Source: JAFGBM01 sp964564915
GTDB taxonomy: Bacteria; Actinomycetota; Actinomycetes; Actinomycetales; Demequinaceae
DNA: 40,558 nt
Direction: 5' to 3'
Assembly: GCA_964564915.1 (NCBI GenBank)
Contig: CAZMCU010000009.1
Span: 1 to 40,558, forward strand
Numbering within the stretch: the first letter of the stretch is position 1; every line of letters begins with the position of its first letter. Shown here in pieces: positions 32,805 to 40,483 of the stretch. A program made the position numbers and the translations under genes. The notes under the pieces were generated by a model. It was given only the letters and a program-made list of their open reading frames with translations. It searched no databases and was not told the origin of the DNA.

Positions 32805-33703
32805 TCGGTGTCCCCTGAGTCGATCCAGCCGAAACGTTGGAGCATGTGCCAGTCCTCCGGATGCCGGGAAATGCCCTCGGCGAGGAAGCTCGCCCACTCC
32901 TGCGTCATGTCCGGCACGCGGTCCAGTCTGGCCCCCTGCGGGACGGGCACGATAGGGCCGAATTCCATCACCGTCCCCCACCTTGAGCGGGCGGCTCGTC
33001 TGGCGCGCCCCCTCAGGCGCTCGTAGTGCACCGATAGGGGAAGGAGTGCGGTATCCGTCGCAATCGCCAGCGCGGCTGGTCCGGGAGCAACCCTCACCCG
33101 GTGTCCCCACATGTCGACGGCGATGCCGCTCCCGCTGAGGTCACGGTCGGCGAGGAGGGCAAGGACGCCACCGCGCTCCTTCGCGGCCACGATAAGACTC
33201 CGGAACGTCGCGGAGCCCTCATTGCCCAGAACCGTCATGCCCAGACCCTCGCGGAACCGAACGAATTCGTCGAACACTTCCTGAGGTTTGAGCACTTCGG
33301 CAACGGTGGTGATGGGGGCGAGATTGCGGCACGTGAACGCCCCGACGAGGTCCCAGTTGCCGGAATGCCCAAGGGCGACGACGATTCGACCGGGATCGGC
33401 GATGCGCGCGAACGCCGAGCCCTCCCCGATCATCCTCATTCGGGAGTCGATGACGTGACCCTTCATCCGGGGGAGTTCCAGGACCTCGGCGTAGTAGCGC
33501 GCCGCCGACGCCATCGCCCGGCGGGATAGCTTCCGGAGCGCCTTGCCGTCGAGGCCCGTCACCCGGTGGAGGTTGTCCTCGAGCCGGGTCACCCCCTTCC
33601 CGTGTCGAACCCAAGCGATCCATGTCCCGAATCCTGCGGCGAGCCGCACGACAGTGAGGGGGAAGAACCGCGAGACCTTCCACGCGAAGAGGAACGCGTT
33701 CAT
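32801..33703 (-). CDS. LpxL-like acyltransferase, probable PIM acyltransferase (PatA-like)
   Basis: Acylates the mannose of PIM1/PIM2 from acyl-CoA at the membrane. 300 residues. The HxxxxD catalytic motif is His113-Asp118 in LGHSGNWDLVG; the second conserved acidic/Arg segment is ALLADRDLSGSGI. A weakly hydrophobic N-terminus (about 12-31) suggests membrane association. Position between pgsA and pimA is the same as for mycobacterial PatA (Rv2611c), which supports the function; sequence alone would also fit a generic lauroyl-type transferase. Starts 3 bp after the pgsA stop region. Confidence 0.88.
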   Translation of the reverse strand: MNAFLFAWKVSRFFPLTVVRLAAGFGTWIAWVRHGKGVTRLEDNLHRVTGLDGKALRKLSRRAMASAARYYAEVLELPRMKGHVIDSRMRMIGEGSAFARIADPGRIVVALGHSGNWDLVGAFTCRNLAPITTVAEVLKPQEVFDEFVRFREGLGMTVLGNEGSATFRSLIVAAKERGGVLALLADRDLSGSGIAVDMWGHRVRVAPGPAALAIATDTALLPLSVHYERLRGRARRAARSRWGTVMEFGPIVPVPQGARLDRVPDMTQEWASFLAEGISRHPEDWHMLQRFGWIDSGDTE

Positions 33704-33706
33704 CCG

Positions 33707-34348
33707 CTAGGCGCTCACCTTGGTTGGAAGAGCGGAGTTGAGCTTGTTCGCTTTCCACACGTCCCATCCGCGTTGAATCACGGTGATGAGCGCCGCGGCA
33801 GAGAGGAAGAAGAGCGTGTAGGTCAGGACGAGGACGGTGACGCCCAACCCGACGAGCCCAGAAGCGATAAGGCCGATGGTCAGCCGGTCCGCCCGGGTCG
33901 CGATGCCCGACTTCGAGTCGATCCCGAGCCCCTCGGCCCTCGCCCTCGCGTACGGGACGAAGGAGCCAAGGCCCATGCACAGGAGGGCGGCGAGTGCCGT
34001 CACGCGGTGGTAGTCGATCATCCCCCACGCGATTCCCCCGAAGACGGCGGCGTCAACGAAACGATCGAGTGTGGAATCCAGGAAGGCGCCGAATCGGGAC
34101 GACTTGCCCGTCGCTCGTGCGATCATCCCGTCGGTCAGGTCGAGGAGCGCGCACCACCATACGACCATCGTCCCGACGAAGAGGCTGTAGATGTTGGTGC
34201 CCGCCCGCGGGAAGAACCACAGGGCTCCAAAGAGCGCGCCCGCCGACCCCGCGATGGTCACGACGTTGGGGTGCACATTGAGTTTCACCATCAACTTGGC
34301 GATCCCCTTGTAGGTCGCCATGAAGGGCGGCCCCATCCACTTGACCAT
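33707..34348 (-). CDS. pgsA: CDP-alcohol phosphatidyltransferase, probable phosphatidylinositol-phosphate synthase
   Basis: Integral membrane enzyme condensing CDP-diacylglycerol with inositol 1-phosphate. 213 residues, about six membrane spans. The family motif is complete: Asp70, Asp73-Gly74, Ala77-Arg78, Gly87, Asp91, Asp95 (DLTDGMIARATGK then FGAFLDSTLDRF). AAGGAG precedes the ATG, which shares one base with the HIT-gene stop (TGATG). Neighbours PatA-like and PimA argue for PI-phosphate synthase rather than phosphatidylglycerol-phosphate synthase. Confidence 0.92.
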   Translation of the reverse strand: MVKWMGPPFMATYKGIAKLMVKLNVHPNVVTIAGSAGALFGALWFFPRAGTNIYSLFVGTMVVWWCALLDLTDGMIARATGKSSRFGAFLDSTLDRFVDAAVFGGIAWGMIDYHRVTALAALLCMGLGSFVPYARARAEGLGIDSKSGIATRADRLTIGLIASGLVGLGVTVLVLTYTLFFLSAAALITVIQRGWDVWKANKLNSALPTKVSA

Positions 34349-34911
34349 CAGTTCTCCTTGGTTGAGGTTGCGCGGGCCCAACCTTCGCTGACCCGGCGCC
34401 AGGTGTCATCGAGCAATTCCGACATCGCCTTGGTTCGCGCGATGATCGGGAGGAAGTTGGCGTCGCTCGCCCAGCGAGGGACGACGTGCTGGTGGATGTG
34501 CTCCGCGATTCCCGCCCCTCCGCTCTTCCCCTGGTTCATGCCGATGTTGAATCCCGTCGCGTTGCTCGTCGCCTCGAGAACCCGCATGGCGGTCTGGGTC
34601 ATGCTCGCCATTTCGTTTCGCTCGGCGTCAGTCACATCCCAGTACATGGCGACGTGCCGATAGGGGCAGATCATGAGATGACCGGGGTTGTAGGGATACA
34701 GATTGAGCAGGGCGAAGCAGTGCTCTCCTCGAGCGACGACCAGCGCGGCTCTGTCGTCTCCCTCGTGTTTGAGGCACAAGGGGCAGCCCTGATCGGGGGT
34801 CAACCCTTTACGATCGAACGCGTCTTTCACGTACGCCATGCGGTGAGGCGTCCAGAGGCGCTCGAAGCCGTCTCCCGGGCCGCCCATCTTCTCCGCGTCT
34901 TCGATCGTCAC
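34348..34911 (-). CDS. HIT-family hydrolase/phosphorylase (AP4A phosphorylase-like, Rv2613c type)
   Basis: 187 residues. The histidine triad is EHIHQHVVPRW with His138, His140, His142; His140 would be the nucleophile. CPLC (43-46) with nearby His49 suggests a zinc site, as in related proteins. Also YPYNPGHLMICPYRH. The mycobacterial orthologue in the same place (between thrS and pgsA) is an AP4A phosphorylase, so nucleotide turnover linked to tRNA-synthetase by-products is a reasonable inference. GTG start overlaps the thrS stop by 4 bp (GTGA). Confidence 0.9.
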   Translation of the reverse strand: MTIEDAEKMGGPGDGFERLWTPHRMAYVKDAFDRKGLTPDQGCPLCLKHEGDDRAALVVARGEHCFALLNLYPYNPGHLMICPYRHVAMYWDVTDAERNEMASMTQTAMRVLEATSNATGFNIGMNQGKSGGAGIAEHIHQHVVPRWASDANFLPIIARTKAMSELLDDTWRRVSEGWARATSTKEN

Positions 34912-36920
34912 ACGCGCTCCCTGCCCTGGACGGCGTCGACGATGCGGCGAATCGCCTTGTCGATCGGTACACCGTTCTCTTGGGATCCGTCACGGAAGCG
35001 GAACGAGACGGCCCCCGCCTCGGCATCCTCACCCCCGGCGATGAGCACGAAAGGCACCTTCTGCTTGGAGGCGTTGCGGATCTTCTTGGGGAATCTCTCA
35101 TCCCCGTCGTCGATCTGCGCTCGTATCCCCTCAGTGCGTAGGCGGGCGACGACGTCGGCGAGGTAGTCGTTGAACGGTTCGGCGACGGGGATGGCGAGCA
35201 CCTGGACGGGTGAGAGCCACGCGGGGAACGCCCCGGCGTAGTGCTCGGTCAAGATCGCGAAGAAGCGTTCGATCGAACCAAACAACGCGCGGTGGATCAT
35301 GACGGGACGCTGGCGCGTGCCGTCGGCCGCCGTGTATTCCAGTTCGAAGAGTTCGGGAAGGTTGAAGTCGAGTTGGATGGTCGAGATCTGCCACGTGCGA
35401 CCGATCGCATCGCGCGCCTGGACGGAGACCTTGGGTCCGTAGAACGCCGCGCCTCCGGGGTCCGGACGCAACTCGAGGCCAGACGCTTCCCCCACCTCGG
35501 CCAACGTGCGTGTCGCCTCCTCCCACACGGCGTCGTCCCCGACGAACTTGTCGGGATTCTTGCTCGAAAGCTCAAGGTAAAAGTCATCGAGCCCGTAGTC
35601 CTTGAGGAGGCCGAGGACGAAGGTGAGAAGCGACGTGAGTTCGTCCTTCATCTGCTCGCGAGTGCAGTAGATGTGGGCGTCGTCCTGGGTGAATCCGCGG
35701 GCGCGGGTGAGGCCATGGATGACGCCGGACTTCTCGTAGCGGTATACCGTGCCAAACTCGAACATCCTCAGGGGCAGTTCCCGGTAAGAGCGCCCGCGCG
35801 ACCGGAAGATCAGGTTGTGCATGGGGCAGTTCATGGGCTTGAGGTAGTAGTCCGCCCCCTGGCGCGTGACGTTGCCGTCCGCGTCGATCACCTCGTCGAG
35901 ATGCATGGGCGGGTACATGCCATCCGCGTACCAGTCGAGGTGGCCGGAGATCTTGAAGAGTTGTGCCTTAGTGATGTGCGGGGAGTAGACGAACTGGTAC
36001 CCCTCCTCGATGTGGCGTCGACGCGCGTACTCCTCCATTTCCATGCGGACGATGCCGCCGTTGGGATGGAAGACGGCGAGGCCGGAGCCGATCTCGTCGG
36101 GGAACGTGAAGAGATCGAGTTCGGTGCCGATGCGCCGGTGGTCGCGGCGTTCGGCTTCCGCTATCCGGTTGCGATACGCGACGAGTTCGTCCTTCGTGGG
36201 CCACGCGGTGCCGTAAATGCGTTGGAGTTGAGGGTTCTTCTCGCTGCCGCGCCAATACGCGGCCGCCGAACGCATCAACTGCCACCCGTTCCCGATGAGA
36301 CGAGTCGACGGAAGGTGGGGGCCCCGGCAGAGGTCCTTCCATGCGACCGTGCCGTCTTTGCGGACGTTGTCGTAGATGGTGAGTTCTCCCGCGCCAACCT
36401 CGACGGACGCGCCCTCCGCACCGGCGGCTTCCGCGGCGGGTGCGGTGGACTTGAGGCCGATCAGTTCGCATTTGTAGGGCTCGGCGGCGAGTTCCTTGAG
36501 GGCCTCCGCGTCGGTGACGACCCGGCGACTGAAGGTTTGCCCCTCCTTGACGATGCGTTCCATCTCCTTCTCCAGGGCCTTGAGGTCCTCCGGGGTGAAC
36601 GCCTCGGCAACGTCGAAGTCGTAGTAGAACCCATCGGCGATGGGCGGGCCGATGCCGAGCCGCGCTTGGGGGTTGACGCGCTGGACGGCCTGGGCAAGCA
36701 CGTGAGTGGTTGAGTGGCGCAGCACGGAGAGGCCGTCCGGACTGTCGATCGTGACAGCCTCGACAACGTCTCCATCCGCTAGGACATGGGCCAGGTCGCG
36801 CAGGACTCCCCCCACGCGCATCACGACAACCTCCCGGCGATCGCCGTAGAGGTCCGTGCCCGTCGTGCCGACGTCAACCTTGCGGTCGTCGCCGTCCACG
36901 GTCACGCTGATGCTCGCCAC
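34908..36920 (-). CDS. thrS: Threonyl-tRNA synthetase
   Basis: Charges tRNA-Thr and edits Ser-tRNA-Thr. 670 residues. Order: TGS domain (about 1-62), editing domain with HSTTH (His69, His73), class II catalytic core (about 260-560; MNCPMHNLIFRSRGRSYREL, RGFTQDDAHIYCT, HRALFGSIERFFAIL) and C-terminal anticodon-binding domain (about 575-665; VQVLAIPVAEPFNDYL). The GTG at 36920 has GAGGAGG at 4 nt; a more upstream ATG at 36986 is not supported by family alignment. First gene of the long thrS-to-ruvB overlap chain. Confidence 0.97.
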   Translation of the reverse strand: MASISVTVDGDDRKVDVGTTGTDLYGDRREVVVMRVGGVLRDLAHVLADGDVVEAVTIDSPDGLSVLRHSTTHVLAQAVQRVNPQARLGIGPPIADGFYYDFDVAEAFTPEDLKALEKEMERIVKEGQTFSRRVVTDAEALKELAAEPYKCELIGLKSTAPAAEAAGAEGASVEVGAGELTIYDNVRKDGTVAWKDLCRGPHLPSTRLIGNGWQLMRSAAAYWRGSEKNPQLQRIYGTAWPTKDELVAYRNRIAEAERRDHRRIGTELDLFTFPDEIGSGLAVFHPNGGIVRMEMEEYARRRHIEEGYQFVYSPHITKAQLFKISGHLDWYADGMYPPMHLDEVIDADGNVTRQGADYYLKPMNCPMHNLIFRSRGRSYRELPLRMFEFGTVYRYEKSGVIHGLTRARGFTQDDAHIYCTREQMKDELTSLLTFVLGLLKDYGLDDFYLELSSKNPDKFVGDDAVWEEATRTLAEVGEASGLELRPDPGGAAFYGPKVSVQARDAIGRTWQISTIQLDFNLPELFELEYTAADGTRQRPVMIHRALFGSIERFFAILTEHYAGAFPAWLSPVQVLAIPVAEPFNDYLADVVARLRTEGIRAQIDDGDERFPKKIRNASKQKVPFVLIAGGEDAEAGAVSFRFRDGSQENGVPIDKAIRRIVDAVQGRERV

Positions 36921-36960
36921 GTCGCCTCCTCGGTTCGGGCCGCGTATCGGCCCAGCAACG

Positions 36961-36966
36961 ATGCTA
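36961..36966 (-). promoter_or_regulatory. Candidate -10 box of thrS
   Basis: TAGCAT on the minus strand, 40 nt upstream of the thrS GTG. The 206-bp stretch 36921-37126 contains this box and the thrS ribosome site. I see no T-box specifier/antiterminator signature. An open frame (GTG 37141 to 36902) crosses it; see findings. Confidence 0.35.
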
Positions 36967-37126
36967 CCGAGAATCGATGGCGGCACATCCCGCGCGTGTG
37001 GCGGCGTCGGTATTCACTCCGACCGTGCGCCGAAGAGAGCGCGTCCTTCACCTCGTCCGGAATGGCCTTATCGACCGCCTCCAGGAATCCCCCCAGTCCC
37101 GTGATGCCCCGCCAGTGAAGACATCG

Positions 37127-37160
37127 GGAGGCGCTGAGCACCGCAGTGCTCAGCGCCTCC
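37127..37160 (-). terminator. Perfect 15-bp hairpin after the Lys/Ala-protein gene
   Basis: GGAGGCGCTGAGCAC, loop CGCA, GTGCTCAGCGCCTCC: a perfect 15-bp stem with a 4-nt loop starting 18 bp after the stop of the 57-aa gene. It has the shape of an intrinsic terminator but only a weak U-tract (CGATGTCTTC) on the minus strand; GC-rich actinobacteria often use such tail-less hairpins. It separates that gene from thrS. Confidence 0.65.
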
Positions 37161-37178
37161 TCGCAATGCCCAACGAAT

Positions 37179-37352
37179 TTACTTGGTCGCCTTCTTGACG
37201 GCCGCCGCGCTCTTGGCTTTCGCCTTCGCGGGGGCAGCCTTCGCCTTGGTTGCGGCCGCCTTTACCGGCGCCTTTGCCTTCGCAGGTGCAGCCTTTGCCT
37301 TAGCCTTAGCTTCGGCCTTCTTAGCCTTCGCCCTCCCACCGAAAATGCCCAT
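37179..37352 (-). CDS. 57-residue Lys/Ala-rich histone-H1-tail-like protein
   Basis: MGIFGGRAKAKKAEAK begins a protein made almost only of Ala, Lys, Pro and Val, with repeated AKAKAAPAKAK-type units; the rest reads KAKSAAAVKKATK to the stop. Strongly basic, probably disordered. It resembles the C-terminal tails of actinobacterial HU (HupB/HupS) and H1-like proteins, but there is no HU fold here. Start choice: ATG at 37352 with GGAG 6 nt upstream; an ATG at 37364 overlaps that ribosome site. A TACAAT box at 37388-37393 and a 15-bp hairpin downstream make a complete single-gene unit, so I think it is real. Likely DNA- or RNA-binding, by composition only. Confidence 0.7.
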   Translation of the reverse strand: MGIFGGRAKAKKAEAKAKAKAAPAKAKAPVKAAATKAKAAPAKAKAKSAAAVKKATK

Positions 37353-37387
37353 GGTGTTCTCCATTCGTCGCTGTGCCGGGCGCGCCA

Positions 37388-37393
37388 ATTGTA
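37388..37393 (-). promoter_or_regulatory. Candidate -10 box of the Lys/Ala-protein gene
   Basis: TACAAT on the minus strand, 35 nt upstream of the ATG at 37352; one of the best -10 matches in the window. It lies in the 110-bp gap after the 199-aa membrane gene. Confidence 0.5.
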
Positions 37394-37462
37394 GTCCTGG
37401 GACGATCACGCGACACGTAATCGCCGTGCAGACTCTTTCCGTCTATCCGACCTCGCTGGAGG

Positions 37463-38062
37463 TTACCTTCGTGCGGTGAAAAAGGGCGGGCCATCGTAGT
37501 CGAGATCGAAATCTCCCTCGATCGTCACGGTGCACCCCTTGTTGCGAAGCCACATCGCCATTGCTTCGACGGCATCGTCCGCGATTGGACCGGAGCACAG
37601 CAAAGGTAACCGACGCCCCTCGCAGTGGACCCAGACGTTTCGAGCGGTGGGGACCTTGCGATCCCTTGCCTTCTCCAACACTACGGATCCGCGAGCGACG
37701 ATCCGCCATCGTCGCGAACCCATTCGTCCCCAAGGCCTCGCGACAACGGCCTCTCCTTCTTTGACCCTAGCCCACGCGCAAGGCACGAGGCCGGCGCCCG
37801 TTGCCATCAACCACAATCCGTACGCCCAAACACCGGGTGTGGAGCAGCCGATCATCGCGAACAACACCCGACGTTCGCCCGTGGAAAGCCCCAGCCAGGG
37901 AGACGACAACGCGCCGGTAATCGCTAGGAGAGCCATCCCGGTTGCGAGAAGCATGATTGCGGCCCATGTCAGACCGAACGTGAGGGGAAGGGGGCCGGAG
38001 CCTTTGAGGATCCCGCGCCATTGCACATCTGGGTGCGCGCCAGACGCTGGGTGTTCGAGCAC
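37463..38062 (-). CDS. Two-helix membrane protein with cytoplasmic C-terminal domain, function unknown
   Basis: 199 residues, not recognised. Two spans (about 27-51 and 66-91) are followed by a soluble region of about 105 residues rich in beta-type segments (EAVVARPWGRMGSRRWRIVA, NVWVHCEGRRLPLLCSG) and a closing amphipathic helix (DDAVEAMAMWLRNKG). That plan resembles small bacterial PH-like membrane proteins, but I see no diagnostic motif. The GTG start has GAGGAGG at 6 nt, a strong signal that the gene is real. It lies 51 bp downstream of tRNA-Val(CAC) on the same strand. Confidence 0.7.
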   Translation of the reverse strand: MLEHPASGAHPDVQWRGILKGSGPLPLTFGLTWAAIMLLATGMALLAITGALSSPWLGLSTGERRVLFAMIGCSTPGVWAYGLWLMATGAGLVPCAWARVKEGEAVVARPWGRMGSRRWRIVARGSVVLEKARDRKVPTARNVWVHCEGRRLPLLCSGPIADDAVEAMAMWLRNKGCTVTIEGDFDLDYDGPPFFTARR

Positions 38063-38113
38063 GCTTCGCCTCCTCGCCTCAAGCCGACGCCACCGACATT
38101 CGCAGGAGTCCCG

Positions 38114-38188
38114 TGGTGGGCGATACTGGGATCGAACCAGTGACCTCTTCCGTGTGAAGGAAGCGCGCTACCGCTGCGCTAATCGCCC
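38114..38188 (-). tRNA. tRNA-Val (anticodon CAC)
   Basis: 75 nt including an encoded CCA end. Acceptor GGGCGAT pairs with ATCGCCC; anticodon stem CTTCC/GGAAG encloses TTCACAC, giving anticodon CAC; T-arm has GGTTCGATCC. Starts 24 bp after pabC on the same strand. 72 of 75 positions match the Val(GAC) gene at the right edge. Confidence 0.97.
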
Positions 38189-38212
38189 GACGGGTCGCCA
38201 TCTTATCGCGTG

Positions 38213-39082
38213 TCACGAAGACGCGGGCGCGGGATCCGGTTCGCGATCGGCTCGCTCCTCGTACACCTCGTGCAGTTGAGCGAGCAAGGGCCCGCGGTCG
38301 AGATTGAGGCCGTCCAGGTTGTTGACCGCCTGGATGTTCCTGGTCGCCGACGTCATCGCGAGGAACGCCCTCTTGTCGAGCACCTCCTCGAGCACCTCGT
38401 ACGGAAGTTCGTCGTCCTCCGCGATGCGAACGGGCAGCCCCGCCTCCGCCCCCCACTCCAGGGCGAGACCCCTTGCGATTCCGGACAGGCATCCGCTCGA
38501 CAACGGGGGCGTGAGGATCTCGCCCGCACGTTCGATGAAGACGTTGCACGAGATCCCCTCGCACAACATTTCCCTCGTGTTCGCGAGCAACGCCTCGTCG
38601 GCCGCCCTGCTCTGGACGAACGCCCACATGACCGCGTTCTCCCCGCTTGAAATCGACTTGAGCCCCACGAGGGGTGAGTACTCGTTGCGGCGCCAGGGGA
38701 CGCGGATCACCGAGCACGACGGGGGCCTCGTGCCAGCCGACCCCGCCACGGTGACGATCAGGGGTCCCACCGGGCGTTCCAACCCCAGGGGGCCGGAGCC
38801 CACGGCCACGGTCACCCGAAGTCGAAAGATCGACCCCTCCCCCGCATCGATGACGCGGGCGATTCCTTCGCGAACCTTCGCCTCGTCAACGGGAGGAAGC
38901 CCCAGGCGCTCGAGCGTGTGGTGGAGTCGTACAAGGTGGCGAGATACCGCGAAAGGCTCGTGATGCCGAACGGAGATCGTCTCGTACGCACCGTCGCCAA
39001 CCGTGAACCCGTGGCTCAACGGGTTGATGGTCGGCTCCCCCGGTTTGAGGAACCGTCCTTCCATCCACACGAGAGTGCTCAT
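38213..39082 (-). CDS. pabC: Aminodeoxychorismate lyase-like PLP fold-type IV enzyme
   Basis: Probably converts 4-amino-4-deoxychorismate to p-aminobenzoate plus pyruvate for folate. 289 residues. N-terminal MSTLVWMEGRF, GFTVGDGAYETI; PLP lysine Lys142 in GLKSISSGENAVM; and the pair LCEGISCNVF and LTPPLSSGCLSGIARG that binds the cofactor phosphate. These also occur in branched-chain and D-amino acid aminotransferases, so the lyase call depends on the 4-bp overlap with pabB directly upstream. The gene's frame is open further upstream inside pabB, but the fold begins at this ATG. Confidence 0.88.
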   Translation of the reverse strand: MSTLVWMEGRFLKPGEPTINPLSHGFTVGDGAYETISVRHHEPFAVSRHLVRLHHTLERLGLPPVDEAKVREGIARVIDAGEGSIFRLRVTVAVGSGPLGLERPVGPLIVTVAGSAGTRPPSCSVIRVPWRRNEYSPLVGLKSISSGENAVMWAFVQSRAADEALLANTREMLCEGISCNVFIERAGEILTPPLSSGCLSGIARGLALEWGAEAGLPVRIAEDDELPYEVLEEVLDKRAFLAMTSATRNIQAVNNLDGLNLDRGPLLAQLHEVYEERADREPDPAPASS

Positions 39083-40167
39083 ACGTCCATTGTCTGCTCC
39101 GAGGCAAGGCCGATCAAACGCCTCGCCTTGAGTTCGGTCTCTTCCCACTCGCCCTCGGCGTCGCTCCCCCAGGTAATTCCCGAGCCCGTCCCGAAGTGGA
39201 GCCGCCCTCCGTCCTCGGGCGTCCACCAGAACGTTCGGATGCCCACGGCCAACTCGGCTCGCTTCCGGTCCGCGTCGACCCATCCGATCGCGCCGCAATA
39301 CGGGCCTCGTGGGACACGCTCCTCACGGGAGATGACGTCGAGAGCACTCGATTTCGGTGCCCCCGAAACCGAACCGGGAGGAAACGTTCCGCCCATCAAC
39401 GCGGGCCACATCTCGGGGGTCCAGTCGTGGGTGGCGTCGAGGGTCGCCTCCACCGTCGATTGCAGGTGGGTAAGTCCGGGGTGCTGGTGTTCGCCTAAAA
39501 GTTCGGGGACGGCGACCGAACCGGGAGTAGCGACGTGGGAGAGGTCGTTGCGCACCAGGTCGGTGATCATGATGTTTTCCGCTACGTCCTTCTCCAACAT
39601 GGCCATGCCCGGGGCGGCCGTGCCCTTGATGGGGGACGACCTCACGGTCGAGCCATCGATCGCGAGGTACAACTCGGGGGAGGCGGAGACGATCCAAAGG
39701 GGTGGGACGACGTCGATGCGCGGGATGACGATGCGGGAGGCGTATCGTGCGGGGTTCCCGTGGGCGAGAATCTCCGAGAGGGCCACGGCATCCGGGCTGA
39801 TTTCGCCGTCGTCTGCAGCCAACGGAGCGGTAAGGATGCGGCACAAGTTGACCTGGTAGACGTCTCCTTCCCGGATGTCACCCCGGATACGTTCCACCCC
39901 CGCGACGTAGGCATCGTGATCGAGGGACGTCACCCAATCCGCGGGATTCGGCCCGATCCACCCCCCTGAGTTTTCTCGAGGCTCCTTGACGGCGGGCACC
40001 CGTTCGACGTCGGCCATCCTCCACGCCCTGGCCGGACCGTCGAACTCGCAGACGACCACCCAGAACCCCGATTCGGCGAGCCGATGCCCCTCCCGAGACA
40101 CGTCGATCGCCTCGACGACACCGGACGCCCGGACCCCGCGGAACCGCGCGCTTCCGGTTGTTCGCAT
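39079..40167 (-). CDS. pabB: Aminodeoxychorismate synthase component I (short PabB)
   Basis: Chorismate-utilising enzyme that aminates chorismate for p-aminobenzoate. 362 residues, about 90 shorter than E. coli PabB; the N-terminal region is reduced while the catalytic core is complete. Motifs: IREGDVYQVNLCR, SSPIKGTA with Lys181 (PIKGT marks PabB; anthranilate synthase has PIAGT), DLVRNDLSHVA, FPPGSVSGAPK and YCGAIGWV. ATG start with GAGGAAGG at 4 nt. Coupled to pabC. The glutamine amidotransferase (PabA) is not in the window. Divergent from the tRNA cluster, with 137 bp between the ATG and tRNA-Gly. Confidence 0.92.
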   Translation of the reverse strand: MRTTGSARFRGVRASGVVEAIDVSREGHRLAESGFWVVVCEFDGPARAWRMADVERVPAVKEPRENSGGWIGPNPADWVTSLDHDAYVAGVERIRGDIREGDVYQVNLCRILTAPLAADDGEISPDAVALSEILAHGNPARYASRIVIPRIDVVPPLWIVSASPELYLAIDGSTVRSSPIKGTAAPGMAMLEKDVAENIMITDLVRNDLSHVATPGSVAVPELLGEHQHPGLTHLQSTVEATLDATHDWTPEMWPALMGGTFPPGSVSGAPKSSALDVISREERVPRGPYCGAIGWVDADRKRAELAVGIRTFWWTPEDGGRLHFGTGSGITWGSDAEGEWEETELKARRLIGLASEQTMDV

Positions 40168-40253
40168 GGACCCTTCCTCGGTGTCGCCACCACCGTATCT
40201 CGGACCGGGCCGCGCTCCCTTTCGATACCCCTCAACCGCGGCGACGCAAGTGG

Positions 40254-40267
40254 ACGGGCGCGCCCGT
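40254..40267. repeat. 14-bp perfect palindrome upstream of the tRNA cluster
   Basis: ACGGGCGCGCCCGT is its own reverse complement. It overlaps the expected -35 zone of the tRNA promoter and lies in the divergent pabB/tRNA gap. Could be an operator or simply GC-rich chance symmetry. Confidence 0.35.
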
Positions 40268-40273
40268 GTGGGC

Positions 40274-40279
40274 TATTGT
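40274..40279 (+). promoter_or_regulatory. Candidate -10 box of the Gly-Cys-Val tRNA cluster
   Basis: TATTGT, 25 nt upstream of tRNA-Gly. The -35 is not distinct. A small 5-bp stem (40288-40292 with 40298-40302) lies between the box and the first tRNA. Confidence 0.45.
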
Positions 40280-40304
40280 CATACGGCGTCGCGATTTGCG
40301 ACAC

Positions 40305-40377
40305 GCGGACGTGGCTCAGTTGGTAGAGCATCACCTTGCCAAGGTGAGGGTCGCGGGTTCGAATCCCGTCGTCCGCT
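40305..40377 (+). tRNA. tRNA-Gly (anticodon GCC)
   Basis: 73 nt without encoded CCA. Acceptor GCGGACG/CGTCCGC; anticodon stem TCACC/GGTGA around TTGCCAA gives GCC; T-arm GGTTCGAATCC. First gene of a three-tRNA cluster. Confidence 0.97.
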
Positions 40378-40406
40378 CGGAGGGCCGGCAGGTTTCGCGG
40401 CCTGAC

Positions 40407-40477
40407 GGTGGAGTGGCCGAGTGGCTAGGCAGCGGCCTGCAAAGCCGTCTACACGGGTTCGAATCCCGTCTCCACCT
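40407..40477 (+). tRNA. tRNA-Cys (anticodon GCA)
   Basis: 71 nt, no encoded CCA. Acceptor GGTGGAG/CTCCACC with U73, the expected Cys discriminator; loop CTGCAAA gives anticodon GCA. 29 bp after tRNA-Gly. Confidence 0.97.
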
Positions 40478-40483
40478 CGAATT

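Noticed and set aside
36921..37126. T-box riboswitch upstream of thrS
   Set aside because: No recognisable specifier loop, T-box core sequence or antiterminator pair was seen.
37530..38279. Plus-strand open frame that contains a YWDRTSDLF-type peptide
   Set aside because: That peptide is the familiar spurious translation of a tRNA-Val antisense strand; the region holds tRNA-Val(CAC) and the 199-aa gene on the minus strand.
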